A stretch of 64,000 nucleotides of DNA, from contig CM060733.1 of assembly GCA_030704615.1 (NCBI GenBank), forward strand, positions 52,268,001 through 52,332,000. Reading direction: 5' to 3'. This DNA comes from Takakia lepidozioides (taxonomy: Eukaryota > Streptophyta > Takakiopsida > Takakiales > Takakiaceae). The translations under genes and the position numbers were made by a program. How positions within the stretch are numbered: the stretch's first letter is position 1; every line of letters starts with the position of its first letter. Under the pieces are notes generated by a model. That model saw only the letters and a program-made list of their open reading frames with translations, made no database searches and was not told the origin of the DNA. Positions 1 to 11,669 of the stretch are shown one piece after another.

Positions 1-231
1 AGTCTGAGTTCCTACTATCACCACCAACCAAAACCAAGAGGCAGGAGCCCTCCTCTGATTGCTATGCTTCCCATGACCATCTATATACCCAGAAACCAGA
101 GATGATCGAAACCTGCATGTTTTTTTTTTTTTTTTTTTTTTTTAAAGCTTTTCAAACTAACCACTACTTATACACAGGTAATCATACAAGTGCTAACCCT
201 CAACTCCTACCTTGCACTCACAGGTAAGAGA
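1..231. other. No gene; T-rich spacer
   Basis: I see no coding potential here. The only structure is a run of about 24 T at 120-143, followed by AT-rich sequence leading into the fold-back element copy that starts near 232. Confidence 0.6.
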
Positions 232-602
232 TCATCTCTCTCGAGTGATATGAAAACTAAACTCACACTGACTCTGTTGACACAAAACACGAAATACAAT
301 ACAATCACTTGTTAAAATAAGAGTCGAGCCATGGGCACCCCAAGCTATGGGGACTCCACCCCACAACATCCTACTCTCCCTCCATAAGTACACTCAGATG
401 CTAAGCAATGAGGGAGCTCGGTCGTGCAGGCTCAACTCGAGAGAGATGAGCCGTATGACTGACGAGCTCGTGAAGATAAGATGGTTCAGGTGTCAAGCTA
501 AACTTGACACCTGACTTAACACTTGAACTAATTCCAAGTGTTAAATATAAATAACTAGATTTATTCTAGTTAGTTTCACACTGTGTTTATTTAACTTGAC
601 AA
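232..602. mobile_element. Fold-back element, partial copy 1
   Basis: This stretch matches the interior and right arm of the complete fold-back element at 17202-17726. It has the same 'CATCTCTCTCGAGTGAT' block, the same hairpin around 'GGCACCCCA...TATGGGG', the same 'GACACCTGA' subterminal hairpin, and the same terminal motif ending in TTGACA. The left terminal arm is missing, so this is a truncated non-autonomous DNA element. No ORF of its own is visible. Confidence 0.75.
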
Positions 603-2330
603 GCGGTTTTTATGCTCGGTAAAGGTTTATCAGTTTTTGCCCCCCCCCCCACCATCTTCTTCTACTCCGTAACTGTCATATATTTCTTTTTACATGCTAG
701 GCATTGGCAATCTCGGGTCAATGGTGTGCAAAAGACATTTGGAGCTAAGCTCATGATGATATTCTGAATGGTCTATCTATGTGCCCGATATTACCCTTGT
801 GGATACTACTCCAAGTTAGAATGCTCCCGTAACACGAAAAACTGGGCATTGGTGTTGTCGTCCTACAAGTTCTTTCTTTGTGATGATGGTGCTTTGCTTC
901 TGTTTCAAAGAAGGGACTCGCAATTTTGCAAAGAGCTCGGAAGCTATCTTAAGACTTCCGGGCTCTAAATCATCAAGACCTCGAACTGTGTCAATAGCCT
1001 CTATCCCACGAAGATGGATATTCCTAGTCAATTGGAAATACACAACATCCAATGTGATTTAACTGTTTTCCTAAAAACAACTCTTTATTTTATTTTAAGA
1101 TGTATATATGGTTTGTTTCTACAGACTCGTGCTTTTAATGCTCATTAGAAGGTCTGTTTGGAGTCCAATCCTACCTTTGTGATGAGCTTAAAGATAGGGG
1201 ATGGTGGGGTCCATATCGATCCGGAGTGGTGGATGATTTTATGCACATGGACTCGGGCAAGACATTTAGGCTAGGCCCAATGGAGTTCCATGGAGAGGTG
1301 CTCGGGAAAAGAGCGGAGTTCCATGGAGAGATTATTGGGAGAAGAGCCCGGCTTTCATGTAGACTCGTCTGAGACTCGCAGGAGTCATGGGTTAAGGGTT
1401 GTAAATTTGTCTCTCTCCATAGGTTGGTTGTTCAACTTAATGAGTTCAATGTTTGTACTTTTGTATTTCTCAATGTGTAAGTCATCACCTCGTCATGTGT
1501 TATATCCACTTGCAAAAGCTTCTTTCCATGCATGCGAGGGTATTTGGATGCACCTTTTGGAGATGGAGGGAGATTCAGATCCATATTAGAGTCTTGCTAC
1601 TTCAAGTGGGGTCTGTTTTCCCACAGAGACAGAGGTTGTGGTGAGTGTTGACATAGGGGAGCTGGAAAGAAGCCTAAAGAGATTGATGACAATTTTCTTT
1701 GTGAGTACGTCTTCACTTTTTTTACCATCGTTCTTTGAAAAAATATTATTTTGAACTTACCGAGTAGCCCTTAATGCCATGAATGCCTGCTTCCATCCTA
1801 ATTTTCATTGTTGCACAATGTTGAATGTCTTGCAGTACACTTGCCATTTTTTTTGTCTCCAATGCATTTCTCCAAAGTCCACTGCATTCCTACTAGTTGC
1901 ACGGATATATGGAGGCAATGGCAAATGAGCTATTCATCCTTCCTTCGCCTTTTCCAGTCGCCACCAACCCCTTGTGTGGACTTTCACACTCCAGGGCTAG
2001 CTTGTTCGTAGATTATAGTGCGGTGGTTGCAGGGGATAGCTCTGCTAGCAACAATAGTTCATCATTTTCTTGGTTAGAATGATTTTACGCAATCACATAT
2101 TTTCAAGTGGGACCCTCTTATGACGTGTTCCATGTAAATTCCAATTAATAGAAGATGCCTACAGCTTCCTTCATACCACAAATGACATGGTACATCCATT
2201 AGAGAAAACAAATGTCTAAAAACGTTCTAATTCCATGCTCTTTTCGCAACTTCAAAATTTTCAAGGTTACCAAATTTTTATTTTTCATTCCTTTGCATAT
2301 TGATCGCATTATGCATTTCATTTGCTATGT
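603..2330. other. Intergenic, no recognisable gene; small repeats
   Basis: Several short ORFs occur but none resembles a known family. Visible structure: an uninterrupted C11 tract at 640-650, and a 33-bp tandem duplication at 1282-1314 and 1315-1347 (both units start GGAGTTCCATGGAGAG and end AAGAGC or GAAGAGC). The stretch looks like old transposon-derived sequence, but I cannot assign a class. Confidence 0.5.
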
Positions 2331-2339
2331 TCATTTGAA

Positions 2340-2474
2340 CGCCCACACAATGGAAGTACACGAAAATAGGTGAAATACCCGTGGTTATGGGGCCTATATG
2401 TCAGGCTCACGTGAGCCTAGTCAGGCTTCGAGGCTCATGGTGAGCCCATGAGCATGCTCACGATAGCATTCCCC
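2340..2474 (-). mobile_element. Right-end fragment of the GTGAGC long-TIR family
   Basis: Read on the minus strand it begins GGGGAATGCTAtCGTGAGC, which matches the right terminus of element C (GGGGAATGCTA...GTGAGT) and resembles that of element A (GGGGATTGCTAttCCGTGAGC). Several GTGAGC copies and a CCCCATAACCACGG motif follow, the same order seen at the ends of those elements. No partner left end is found nearby, so it is a solitary or broken end. Confidence 0.6.
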
Positions 2475-2589
2475 AAGTTATTCCCTTCAGTTCCATATCA
2501 CTCTAGAGAAAGAGTAAGGGGAAGATTTGACAAGTCAGAAATTGACGTACCGTCCTGTCAGAGATTGATTGCCTATGTGCATTAAGTAT

Positions 2590-2620
2590 TAGGTAACGTG
2601 GCTCCCAGCCACGTTACCTA
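2590..2620. repeat. Perfect 14-bp hairpin with 3-nt loop
   Basis: TAGGTAACGTGGCT at 2590-2603 is followed by CCC and then its exact reverse complement at 2607-2620. A short tandem duplication (GAGCCAGCGAGCGGTG twice) follows at about 2637-2672. Function unknown. Confidence 0.85.
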
Positions 2621-2686
2621 GGATACTCTGTCGAAGAGCCAGCGAGCGGTGAGAGCCAGCGAGCGGTGGGAGCCGCAAATGCTCTA

Positions 2687-3426
2687 AGGTAGACGAACCT
2701 AAAATGGACAGTTTTAATACCTAGTTCGCATGGATAAGGTGAGCAGTACAACATAGAAACAATTTTCATGGATTAGTGAATCGAAAAGAATTATGACCCA
2801 ATTTTCCCGTTGAGTTATAGTGCTGATATGAAATTGATATGATTATTGAAAGTTTGGGAGTCGCAAGCACCTATTTGTGACACATAGGACCCCCCAAAAG
2901 CAAACATGAATTTAACCTATTACTCATCCAATTTTATCGTAAAGTAGACATAAGCATAGCCTTCTACGAATATTGTTAGACCTTAAATGGACATCAACTG
3001 CATCTGAAATGGACATCAAAGAATGGCCAATATGCCCAACAGAGTTATATATCACGCACTGCTATTTTGACCCTGTAGGCCCCACAATAGCGTTTTTCCA
3101 AAATATCGCCGCATACATCGTATAAGGCCTCGGCTGAAGACCATCAATTGACACTAAATATGTTTAGGTACAAATAAAAATGGTACTTGATATTGTATTA
3201 ACCACATTTTTTCTTAAGCGAAACTCCTAGCCCGATGTCTGAGAAATCCCAATGATTGACATATTTGTAACCCTCTTTGAACCTAAATATGTCACATATT
3301 CTACTCAATGTGGTCCCCACTTGCTTAATGTCACTTTAAGGTAAAGGCAGTGTTACTTTAAGGTCAAGGCATGCAAAAACATAGGTGTCCATTTAAGGTC
3401 ACTCTCCATTTTAGGTCCGTTTACCT
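2687..3426. mobile_element. TA-flanked element with ~25-bp TIRs (Tc1/mariner-like MITE)
   Basis: The left end AGGTAGACGAACCTAAAATGGA and the reverse complement of the right end (AGGTAAACGGACCTAAAATGGA) match with about two differences. Both ends are bordered by TA (2685-2686 and 3427-3428), the expected target duplication for Tc1/mariner-type elements. The 740-bp interior has no transposase ORF but repeats the phrase AAATGGACATC several times. Superfamily assignment rests only on TIR plus TA and is tentative. Confidence 0.65.
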
Positions 3427-3562
3427 TATGGTGGATTATCCCAGGTGACATGGCGACCAATGGCCGTTGTCGTACGTAAATTGTGTTGAAAAGGAATTCT
3501 CATCTTATAAACAATCTTCAGGGTTTGAGGTTAGGGCCAAATCGTTAGTTTAGCTTTCACGG

Positions 3563-3994
3563 AGCATTCCTGCAGATATTTTTATCTCGATCCATACCAA
3601 AAATAGTACTCCTATCGTAATTCCCACTAGAAGAGTAAGAATAGTAAAAATGATCCATACAAAGCTAAAAAATCCTTTGGAAGGTTCTGATCCATTAAAT
3701 AAATAGACACTTTTCCTCAACCAGAAAGCGTTTTTACGATCAACCTCTCCCGTAATAACAACTACACTTCCTAATATTGTCATAATATCCGCCAATTTCA
3801 TTCTTTTTACTAATTGAGGAAGAATTTGCAAATTAATAGAACCGGGTGGACGAATTTTCCATCTCCAAGGAAAAACACTATCATCTCCAATTGGATAAAT
3901 TCCTAATTCTCCTTTAGGAGCTTCTACTATGATATAATGCTCTCCCTCTCTCTCTTGGAATGGCAGCCATGCTTTAACCCCTAAACGACGAGCT
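3563..3994 (-). pseudogene. ndhH-ndhA: Plastid DNA insertion: 3' ndhH joined to 5' ndhA
   Basis: Minus-strand translation gives the C-terminal part of NdhH (motifs [46 protein letters not shown]). It runs without a stop into the N-terminal part of NdhA ([20 protein letters not shown], then EIKISAG). These are adjacent plastid genes for subunits of the chloroplast NDH complex, in the plastid order and orientation. Both genes are truncated at the borders, and nuclear repeat sequence lies on each side. The ndhH stop and ndhA start are not visible as such: the frame reads through GEVDRKN. I interpret this as a nuclear copy of plastid DNA, non-functional here. Confidence 0.88.
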
Positions 3995-5355
3995 GACCCG
4001 AATCGGGTCGGCCCGATTTTTCATCCATCCATAGCATGCATGGATGAAGTCCGATGAATGAGTGGCTTGAACAAAAAATGTAGCGCGCACACGCCAGTCT
4101 TTATGGCGCCCTGAACAGAGAAAAACTCAGCCGTCAGGAATTTTTTGAAGTTTGGAAATTGCAGGATTTTGGGTGGAGGGGGGCACGGCGGTTGACCGTC
4201 GACGTGGCAGGTGGCAGAGGCCACGCGGGTGGGATTTTGCGGCGGGGGCCATGCAGGGGTTGGAGTCGGTTGCTTGTGAGGCCCTCCCCAAAATGCCGAG
4301 GAACACCGGGACGGCTCGAATGAGCTGGCCCTGGCAAACAATGGGGAACCTCGAAGTGGCCCGGAAAACGTTGCCGGATTCCGGCGAAATTCCAGCCACC
4401 GATTGCCTGACCTGGAGGAGGCCGGAAATTTCACAAAATCCCAGGGAATTTTTGGGAAATTCTTGGGCAGGCTTGTGTAGTTCTTGGCCTATGAGGGACT
4501 GACCGTTGGAATTCCCAATTGAAGGAGAATTTGGGGGTCCCAATGGGGCCTATACCATTTCCTTTGCAAATTCTCTTTTTGGACCCCCATTCCAGTCACA
4601 TACAAAGCACCCCCCCCCCCCCCCCCCATTTGGGCAGATTGGGGGTGAAATTTGGTGTGAGGGTTTGGGATTGTGCACTTCACTGGAATATAGTACTTTT
4701 TCTCCCAGGAAAATTTGGGATCATGGATAATTTGCTTGGCCAAACATGAACTTTTGCTTTGTTTTTTCCATTTTCCAAAAAATGCACCATCTTCAAATCA
4801 AAGTTTATTTTTTAAAATTCGGAAAATAGCACGAGTGGCTACAATGTTTTGCAAAACTTAGGCATATATTCTGTTCATCCATTCAAATCAGGACAGAATC
4901 ATCCACATCTGTGCTTTCATCCATTTAGATCATCCATATTTGGCAAATTCATCCATAATTATTATTGTTTTTGGAGAAATTTGGCGATTTCATCCATGAA
5001 AAAACATGGAATTTGCTACAGAATATTCTTTTCTATTTTTTGAGGTTGCCATTTGGCGAAAATTCGCCAAAAAACAAAATTCTGCTTCAAATGTTATAAT
5101 CTCCCAAACTACACGGTGGAATCTCCCCAAATCTTAGGGGCTTGTGCATCTGGTAGGTAGGAAGCAGTTTGTACGGTTTATCCACGTGGATGAACGTTAA
5201 TGGACAGGTAGCCGCTGACGTGTGAGGGTGGGTCCCGGAATTGTCCAAAAACCCAAAAACACCTCTCGTCCTTTAGGGATTAAAGACCAGGACAAACAAG
5301 TCTGAGCTTAAGTCCAGGCGGACAAGGTGTTGGTGTTGACTGGAAAACTGCAATT
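3995..5355. other. Intergenic, GC-rich block and C18 tract; no gene
   Basis: 4140-4460 is GC-rich and produces overlapping short ORFs in four frames with low-complexity proline/arginine content, which I do not consider coding. There is an uninterrupted C18 run at 4610-4627. Scattered TCATCCAT words at 4020-4035 and 4870-5000 resemble the minisatellite found in elements A and B. Confidence 0.5.
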
Positions 5356-5362
5356 ATGTGTA

Positions 5363-5470
5363 GGGTAAGGCACGAGGAGCGGGGCGTTCCTGGAATGAGC
5401 GCCCTTCACGAGGCGGTAGCCGAGTGCCATGCGTGAATTCTAGGAACACCCTGTTCCGACTGCCTTACCC
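5363..5470. repeat. Small fold-back repeat (108 bp)
   Basis: GGGTAAGGCA at 5363-5372 is inverted as TGCCTTACCC at 5461-5470. Inner arms around GGCGTTCCTGGAAT and ATTCTAGGAACACC also pair. The leading word TGTGTAGGGTAAGGC recurs at about 15194, so this is a dispersed element. Confidence 0.6.
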
Positions 5471-5573
5471 GGGTGAAAAAGTGGAATCGGTGGAATGAGG
5501 TTTTCTGGACAAGCAGGTACTCGAGTTTCAAGCGAAATTTTCAGCCCAGCCAGGCTTGAAGTTACATAGCACA

Positions 5574-5738
5574 ACAGGGCTGTAGCATCCTGTGCATTGG
5601 CCTGTGGGTCTGGGTTTCAAACCCTGTGTTGCCTTTGGGCTGGGGCTCTGCCCCAATCTGCTTCATTGCTCAGTGTTCCTTCTCAAGGCCCTACGGCTGT
5701 GGCTCGGGACAAAAAGAAAAAGAAAAGAAAAGAAAAAC
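5574..5738 (+). mobile_element. SINE-like element with B-box and A-rich tail
   Basis: A tRNA-like promoter is suggested by GGGTTTCAAACCC at 5612-5624 (B-box/T-arm-like) preceded by GCTGTAGCATCCTGTGCATTGG in A-box position. The unit ends in an A-rich AAAAAGAAAAAG-type tail at 5711-5737, as in a retroposed RNA polymerase III transcript. Target duplications were not identified, so the boundaries are approximate. Confidence 0.5.
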
Positions 5739-8140
5739 ATCACATTGGGCTCTGCAGCTTGAAGGGGTCTACTAATAGTTGGTGGAAACATTTGACTTGA
5801 GGGAAGGTAAGCCTTCTGATCACATATGCCACACAATTGATGAATTTTCTGTCCATCTTTAAATTCTACATGTTACTTCTGTTGTTCTGAGTGACGAGAG
5901 TTTTCAAGGTTAGCAACCCAAAGTGAAGGCATAATACGAATGACTTAGTGATTCCAAACTCATTCTACCCAATTTAAGTTCATGCTAGGACCACACGGTT
6001 TTCAAAGTCATCTGCAAGCCCAAAACACTAGGAGGCCAATGTGACCAGGGGGGTTCCCACACACTCAAAGCGTCAATGCCAGCATAATCCACCTGTAGGG
6101 ACAAAGGTACAACATAGCACCATCCAGAAATTTATCTCACACAATTTCTCTTGGCTAGCAAGCTACTGCCCTTTGTCTGAGGGGGATGTGCCGTGTTATC
6201 TCCGTCATAAGCCCAGATGGCTTTGCAGGTACCTAACTACAATGTGACCACAGGGCTAATTCTTGACCGCCCTATAGCTTGCTACACAACCTACAACAAC
6301 ATTTGGAGGATTTTGTGCGTAGAGACATTTCAGACAATAGTGCTCAAAAGACGCTTTCCAACTCATTACTGACATGGATATTTAGCCAAGAAAAGTCAGA
6401 CCTTCCTGGAGCTTCCTGTTAACAGAAATATGGAGCTACTCGTCAATCTCAAAGATCACATCATCAGGTGGTATGATCCACTATCTGCATTGCATGCACC
6501 ACCAACTTTTATTAAGACCAACATGCACCTTATTTCTTGCATTTTATATATCTGAAGTGCTGGAATTATTATTAACCTACTCTGTTTTGCAATGTCAATG
6601 CCAACCCTTAGAATGAAAGAAACAGCACACTTCAATTCCCTGCAACCACATTGTCAAACTTGGGGCAATTAAGGCCAGTTAGTACACACGATGCTTATCA
6701 TCCGATGAAGTAACGCACAAATCATATCCAGAGTAGAGTACAAAAAACCGTCAACGAGTACATCTCTATCTTCTCTGTCCAAACTGGCAGGGGATGATGA
6801 CCATGAGTTTACCACAAACCTCGTCTGATAGTACCCACCTTAGTCTACTCTATCCAAAAGATAAAGGTCCAAGGGAATTTGGTAGAATGAGTAAAATAGG
6901 TTGGGAACTGAAATAGTGCCGGGTGCTAAATGTTGTCTTTGTGACCACAAATTGAAGATGCAGGCAAAACAGGAAAAAAAAGCACAAGCAAAGTAGACCA
7001 ATTGAGGGCCTTGACAACAATGATAATAATCTCCCAATACTGGTTTACTCTTACCAAGCTAGGGTTTGTGCTCTATGCTTAATCCCCTCAAGCATCCATG
7101 AATTCTATGGGTATCCAAGGCAAATTTTCTTGACTTTTTTCACCTCAAGCCACAATCGAGCTTGTCTTCAACTAGCAATGCATTTTCCACACAACAAGCT
7201 CAATTTCTCCTTGGAAGCTAAAAACAAGCTTCTACCTCTTTTGGCAAGCAAGCAAGTCTTGCACTCATTCATGTACTCTTTCCTTGCTCATTCATACACA
7301 TGCTCCACTCTTGGTTTCTATGTGTTGCTCCTCCAAGCATCAACACATGATCTCCATCTCATGCAAAGAGAAAGATTCAAGTCCCCAACACTTGCTAGCT
7401 CAAGAGCCACTCCTCTCAAGCTTGAAATTGCAAAGCTCAAGCCAAAAGCATGCTCCACACATGCATCACCTCATACACAAAGGAATCAACTTGATCCCTT
7501 CGCCTTCTAGTTTTTCTCAAGCTTGAAATTGGAAGCCACATTTGGGAAGCATGCTCCACACATGCACCACTTGCTTGGTCAACAACTTGCTTCACCAAGA
7601 GCAAATCCACCAGTACAAAACTCACACTACTATGAGCATGGATAGCCGGGCATTGCCTCCCTCTCTTGTCACATTACATAGTTAGGGTGAAGCTATGAAT
7701 ACCTTGAATGATGATCTCTCTTCAATGACTTCCCACATGTTGTTCTCCAAGCCATTCCAATGTCCTAAGCTTGGCTTCACACCACCATGATTGGAAAACT
7801 TCTTCACATACTCCCCTTCAAACCTCTTGAGCTTCCTAATCTTCTCCAAGTGCTTGCCTTTGTTGTCTTCAAGTCCAAGCCTATGTAGCTCCTTGGCTTA
7901 TCTTCCACAACATTCACACTTGAGCTTGCTTAACCCTTGATTGCTAGTGAAATGAGCACCTACAATCATTTAGTCGCTCTCCACAAGTTATGACATACAC
8001 CATTGACTTCATAATGCATAGAAATGATTCTCAAACCTTAATTTCCATGCTTTCAACAACCACCTCTTTGGCAACCCTTGTCAAATCTTGTGGCAAACAA
8101 GTTCTTTCTTGAGCTCTCCAACACTTTGGTGGATGGCAGC
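5739..8140. other. Intergenic, probable decayed retroelement; ~102-bp tandem duplication
   Basis: No recognisable protein. 7080-8140 is rich in CAAGCTT/CTCCA words. It contains a tandem duplication of about 102 bp: AAGCTTGAAATTG at about 7418 and 7519, and AAGCATGCTCCACACATGCA at about 7447 and 7549. Sequence just left of element A (8050-8135) resembles sequence just right of it (10790-10870; shared GCAACCCTTG...CTTGTG and GAGCTCTC/TAGCTCTC words). Element A therefore probably inserted into this older repeat. Confidence 0.45.
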
Positions 8141-8559
8141 TACCGTGTCAGCATAATCCGTGAGCAAGATCCCTTAAGCGTAAGCATATTGTAAGCGTGA
8201 GCAGATTAGTGAAGCGGAGCCTATAACCGAGGGAATTAGTGGGCCTATTGCCGTGGGCGCAAACTCCACTGCATGGACGCAATCTCCTCTCCATCGGACC
8301 GAAGACAGACAGCCTCCATGACGACAATGTGGCACGAATATGCGATGAAAAACTGACGGATGAATGTATCTGTAATGAACGTAAAAGAGAATGGATGAAC
8401 GTTGGATGAACGTTGGATGAGTGACGGTGAAAAATTGCCCAGATGAATGAACCATGGATGACTACAACAACATATATCCTTACCGATCAGCATGTGCGCA
8501 GGGATCCATGTGTTGTTGGTTTAAATAAGTGTACTTTAATTTGGCGGAAGCTTAATTCC

Positions 8560-9235
8560 AGCCTAGAAGACCAGCATTCGGGGGGAAAAAAACACAAAAA
8601 TAAAATGTTTTTCTTTGGTTTTTTTTTTTTTTGAAAACTTGCAAATGAACCCAACCCCTGCTTTGTATTTTAATTTGGTGGAAGCTTATTAATTCCAGCC
8701 TAGAAGACCAGCCAGATTAAGCTGACGTCAACGTCACCTTAATCTGGCACATTCGGGAAAATAAATAAATAAATAAATATAATTTTTTAGAAAACTTGCA
8801 AATGAACCCAACCCCTGCTTTGCAAGCAAAAGACCTGGCGTTTACCCAACATGGATTTCTGGTCACCAGGAAGAAGGACATGACAACGAATCATAAGTTA
8901 TGTAGTCCGAGCAATTTGTAGATGTCATTTACCCCAAACAGCACACCAGAAGACCGGCTAGATTAAGGTGTCGTTGACGACACCTTAATCTGACACATTC
9001 GGGATTTTTTATTTTTTTTATTTTTTTTGGAAAACTTGCAAATGAACCCAACCCCTGTTTTGCAAGCAAAAGACCTGGCGTTTATCCAACATGGATTTCT
9101 GGTCACTTGAAAGAAGGACATGACAACGAATCATAAGTTATGTAATCCGAGCAATTCATAGATGTCATTCACCCCAAATAGCACACCAGAAGACCAGTCA
9201 GATTAAGGTGGCGTCTCTAACACATTCGGGGAAAA
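8560..9235. repeat. Palindrome array A (~240-bp tandem units)
   Basis: Three to four units share AGAAGACC...CATTCGGG, an A/T-rich tract, GAAAACTTGCAAATGAACCC and a long conserved block with GACATGACAACGAATC. Two units hold long palindromes: 8711-8748 (18-bp arms, one mismatch, 2-nt centre CA) and 8960-8991 (15-bp perfect arms, centre TG). The unit at about 9198 has lost its right arm, the unit at about 8566 lacks the palindrome, and an isolated half-unit lies at about 9990. Confidence 0.8.
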
Positions 9236-9249
9236 AAAAATAAAAAATT

Positions 9250-9975
9250 AAGTTGCCAGTGTCGCGGCCCTTTGCCTTGAGGGCAATGGATCGGGACACA
9301 TGAGGGGCTGCCCCTGTGGTGGGGGCAGCGGCAGCGATAGGTATGGGGGGCTGAAGCACCCTTAAGTGCCCAAGGCACTCAGGAAAGCGGAGGCGCTCAC
9401 TAGGTGGAGCTCCGCACACCGGGTTGCGGTGGGGGTGGCTCCACAAGGGGTGGTGGTAGCTTAGCGGGACTTAGTGGGGGTGGCATAAGACTCACCATGG
9501 GGGCGGAGACCTCGTGGTGAGAGTCGTGGGGAGTCTTGGGACTCATCACGGTCCATAGGGGCCGTGGTGAGTGGGCCAAGACTCACCGCGAGTCATCACC
9601 GGGAGTCGAGGGTTTTCGTGGTGGTTCGCCATAAAATGGCATGGCTGGTTGTGAAACCCCCGCGGACAGCTACAGAAATATATATAGGGAGTAGTAACCC
9701 CGAGAACGGTGCAAGCCCGTTGGTGACCAAAAACTAGTGAGTAAGCGAGCGAGCCGGAAAGCGACCAATGAGTGGGGAGCTGTTCCGGACTGCCAACTAC
9801 CAAAGGGAATTCCCGTTGGTTCCAAATCGGTGGAGGGTTCTTTGGGAGAACAAAGGGGGACCGTTATGCCCCGGTGAGCAGCCGAAGCTCCAAGTTGGCT
9901 CGGCGGCCAGGTTGGGAGTCAGGCGCGCGCATCAAAGCGAGTAATTATGACTTGAGGGGGAGCTTACCGAAGTGA
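9250..9975. mobile_element. Possible solo LTR or unrelated insertion inside element A
   Basis: A GC-richer block unlike its surroundings, containing ATATATATAGG (about 9679), is bounded on both sides by related half-units of array A (about 9198-9233 and 9988-10010). This suggests it was inserted into the array. TG..CA ends and target duplications were not resolved, so the class is a guess. Confidence 0.3.
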
Positions 9976-10789
9976 GGTGCGCGACAGCCAGATTAAGGTG
10001 GTGCATTCGGGAAATAAAAAAGAAAAAAAAAAACGGATTTTTTTTTGTTTTGCTTTTGTTTTTGGAAAACTTGCAAATATATTTTGAGTTGTCATGTTAT
10101 GCGGAGGCTGCAGCGGGCGATTTAGTCTCCTCTCATCTCCCCCTCCTGTACTTTACGACAGAGATGGTTTTGTGCAGAGTAGGGCTAGTATCTTCATAGA
10201 TAGTTGGGCCTTCGTTTTGGATACTAACTCCTGTAGCAGCGGATATTCTTGGTCGGAATGAATCGACTGTTTTCAAACGATTTTTATTAAAGCACCAAAT
10301 TGCTTCTCCACCTTCTTTGCAATAGGGTGTGAGCATCTCTCTCGACCTTGGATACCTAGGAAAATGACAACCTCAACCCTCCTCACTATGACAAAGCAAT
10401 GTAATCTCCTTAGTGGCAATGCAGAACATACAAACTGCACTTTCATAGTTGATTTGCAAGCAAGACTACCAAGACTGGCAGGGGTTCACTCTGGAGCTCG
10501 GGGGATTTGACAATCAGTATTAAAAAACTGCTTTGTAATTTTTCATTCATCCACTTATTACATTCATCCATGTGCCATTCGTCCAACAGACATTCATCCG
10601 CCATTCATCCATCATTAATCCATAACGAGCTTGTCGGTATGCATGTTATACTGGCCACTGTCCGTAGTAATAGGTCGTCTAAGCTGAACTGGTGTCCGCG
10701 GTTATAGGTGAGCAGATCCTAAGGCGTGAGCAGAATTCTTCTCACGGAATTTTCTGCTCACGGGTTCTGCTCACGGAATAGCAATCCCC

Positions 10790-11660
10790 ACCTTAGTGTA
10801 ACACCACAAGTACATTCCTTGCAACCCTTGCAAGTCTTGTGATACAAGAGCTAAATTCTCCTAGCTCTCAACCTCTTTAACATACAAGTGCAAAACTAAT
10901 CCTTACATTCGCCACTCACAAGCATAAGGCGATCTTCTTGTAGTGATAAGAGATGATAAATGAGGGAAGTTGAAGACAATGACAACTCTCTAAGCATGAA
11001 GCAATCACACTAAGAACAAGCCCTGGTCCTTCCAAATGAAATCCACTCTATCACATAAATTAAGTCAAGCCAAATGCACCTTTGCTAAAGGAATCCACCC
11101 TACAAAGCCCTCAACACACTCCCTCTCATTACCTAGCTATGGAGGTGAGAGAGGCTCATGGAGGCTGAACTATAAGAAGATTAGCCTTCCTCAACCCTCA
11201 CAAGGGGAAAACCCCTCCCATGTCCTAAATAAGGCTTGACACCTGACATATGAGACCAAATGAAGTCCCAACACACAAAATACAAATATAAATATCCAAA
11301 ATGTCATAGTTAACTACAAGTAGGTAATTCTAGTTAACCATGACTAAAACCATGACACCGTCAATTATATGTATTTCCGCTGACATACATATCACCCCTA
11401 TAACCGTGGATCCTGCTCATGCAACAATTTTTTTGTGCTCACGCAGTACCAATCCCCTGGAACCGGCGGTTCTTTCATCCCAAAACCATAACCGTCCAAC
11501 ATTGGTTCAAACCAATGAAACATATAACCATAAATTCACTATGTAGTACTTATTTCAATTATAGATTGGAACCACATAACTTAGTGAAACTTCTTCACTA
11601 CTATGTATACCTAAATTACAAAGTCAAGTGTTGGAAGGACACTGGAGGTTGCACTTGGGC
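10790..11660. other. Intergenic, continuation of the older repeat; no gene
   Basis: Sequence at 10790-11240 resembles the block left of element A. No ORF has family resemblance. Confidence 0.4.
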
Positions 11661-11669
11661 TTAAATGGG

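Larger units (their letters stand above)
8145..10789. mobile_element. Element A: long-TIR element with palindrome array
   Basis: The left side (about 8145-8455) carries GTGAGC/AAGCGTGAGC, then CCTATAACCGAGG, then CCTATTGCCGTGG, then GGATGAACGTT repeats. The right side read backwards from 10789 shows the same order: GGGGATTGCTAttCCGTGAGC, several GTGAGC, CCTATAACCGCGG, CCTATTACTACGG, then GGATGAATG repeats down to about 10540. This is a degenerate inverted repeat of about 300 bp. The middle holds a tandem array with palindromes. No transposase is visible and the exact left end is uncertain. Confidence 0.65.

Noticed and set aside
4021-4543. Cluster of four overlapping ORFs of 67-138 codons on both strands
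   Set aside because: GC-rich stretch with few stops in any frame; proline/arginine-rich translations without motifs.
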